From assembly GCA_910585455.1 (NCBI GenBank), contig CAJUEL010000062.1:1-22572 (forward strand): DNA of 22,572 nucleotides, read 5' to 3'. Origin of the DNA: an uncultured Eisenbergiella sp. (GTDB taxonomy: Bacteria > Bacillota > Clostridia > Lachnospirales > Lachnospiraceae). The stretch's first letter is position 1. Every line of letters starts with the position of its first letter. This document shows, one piece after another, positions 22,029 to 22,572 of the stretch. The notes beneath the pieces were generated by a model. That model had not been told where the DNA came from. It ran no database searches and saw nothing but the letters and a program-made list of their open reading frames with translations. Both the position numbers and the translations under genes were made by a program.

Positions 22029-22535
22029 TTATGGTTCTACGCCCAGCCTGCGCAGCCTCTCCTGCACGGCTCTTACATCCAGTTTACGGGGTGTGCAGCC
22101 CTTTGTGGCGCAAAGCGCGGCTGAGACGCCCACCGCCTGTCCCATATTCGCGCAGATCGGCATCACCCGGTAATTGGAATGCGCCATATGGGTGCCGCTG
22201 ATGTTCCGTCCGGCAAGGTAAAGATTTTCCACCCTTTGAGGCACAAAGCAGCCATAGGGAATGGTGTAGCCTTCCGGCTGTGCAAAGCCCTTCTGCACAC
22301 CGGTTTCGTCCAGGCCGTCCCCGGTCATGTTGTGGATGTCGAAATTAAAATGCGCCTTTGTGACCACCCAGTCCGGGAAAACCCGCGCCGCCAGAATGTC
22401 CTCCTGCGTCAGGGTCGCCTCCCCGGCAAAGTGACGGGTTTCCCTCACGCCGATCAGGGAGGCGGAGCTGATCAGGTAACAGCTTTCAAAGCCCGGAACG
22501 AACTGCCGCAAAAATGTCACGGCAGGATATGCTGG
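22029..22535 (-). pseudogene. FAD-dependent oxidoreductase, C-terminal fragment
   Basis: The sequence encodes about 165 residues of the C-terminal part of an FAD-dependent oxidoreductase (the PF12831-type group). There is a GVRETRHFAGEATLTQED segment, HFNFDIHN, and the closing FAD-binding region ENLYLAGRNISGTHMAHS followed by RVMPICANMGQAVGVSAALC. The Rossmann N-terminus is missing: reading upstream, an in-frame TGA occurs at 22536-22538, and the last roughly 30 bases of the window are sharply AT-rich. The gene therefore seems broken by an insertion or rearrangement near 22540, or by a contig-edge artefact. A GTG at 22520 could only start a fragment. Co-factor FAD is implied by the motif; the substrate is unknown. 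Confidence 0.75.
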
Positions 22536-22572
22536 TCATGATAAAATGCTTATAAATCAAGTATTCTTTGTA

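Overview
The window looks like a chromosomal segment from a Gram-positive gut Clostridia, most likely Lachnospiraceae-like. The evidence is canonical AGGAGG-type ribosome binding sites, moderately GC-rich coding DNA, and a typical gene set: VanS/VanR-type and GHKL/LytTR two-component systems, a FlxA-like coiled-coil protein, Rpn-like and AAA/PD-(D/E)XK proteins, and a GH127-type arabinofuranosidase. No species is claimed. I see no tRNA, rRNA or CRISPR array.

Layout. 1-300 is a long palindromic repeat (copy A). 330-3318 is a two-component operon (OmpR-type regulator, then a large multi-pass kinase), read on the minus strand, with three TCTTACA repeats upstream. 3586-5550 is a sugar-nucleotide operon (nucleotidyltransferase then galE, minus). 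5738-9065 is a tight minus-strand operon: MBL-fold hydrolase, MATE transporter, acyltransferase. 9237-10194 is an Rpn-like gene that appears split in two by a 61-bp hairpin repeat. 10195-11223 has no gene and is packed with hairpins and palindrome B. 11224-11541 is a FlxA-like gene lying between palindromes B and C. 12011-14007 is a LytTR regulator/GHKL kinase operon (minus). 14403-15587 (plus) is a fusion of a Mor/CD3324-like HTH and an APH-type kinase. 15872-17576 (plus) is an AT-rich AbiEi/AbiEii toxin-antitoxin islet, followed by an IS1595-like transposase remnant. 18063-19910 is a GH127-type glycosidase and 20067-21764 an AAA-ATPase/PD-(D/E)XK protein (both minus). 22029-22535 is the 3' fragment of an FAD-dependent oxidoreductase.

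The most unusual content is non-coding. Three repeat families are interleaved with the genes. (1) Palindromes A, B and C are roughly 300-340 bp. They share a core and an arm polarity, but their outer arms differ between copies while staying self-complementary within a copy. (2) A 61-62 bp double-hairpin unit ends in its own Shine-Dalgarno sequence. It sits directly before the start codons of three minus-strand reading frames, twice in tandem at one of them, and seems to have split the Rpn-like gene at an internal SD-like site. (3) A 95-bp double-hairpin repeat occurs twice, with 3 differences, each time in the same orientation about 100-140 bp upstream of a PD-(D/E)XK-type gene.

Functionally the segment combines envelope signalling and sensing, UDP-sugar supply, export and surface modification, plant-glycan breakdown, and a mobile or defence layer (AbiE, Rpn-like protein, AAA/PD-(D/E)XK protein, IS remnant, repeats). 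Calls rest on motifs and family knowledge read by eye. No database search was run.
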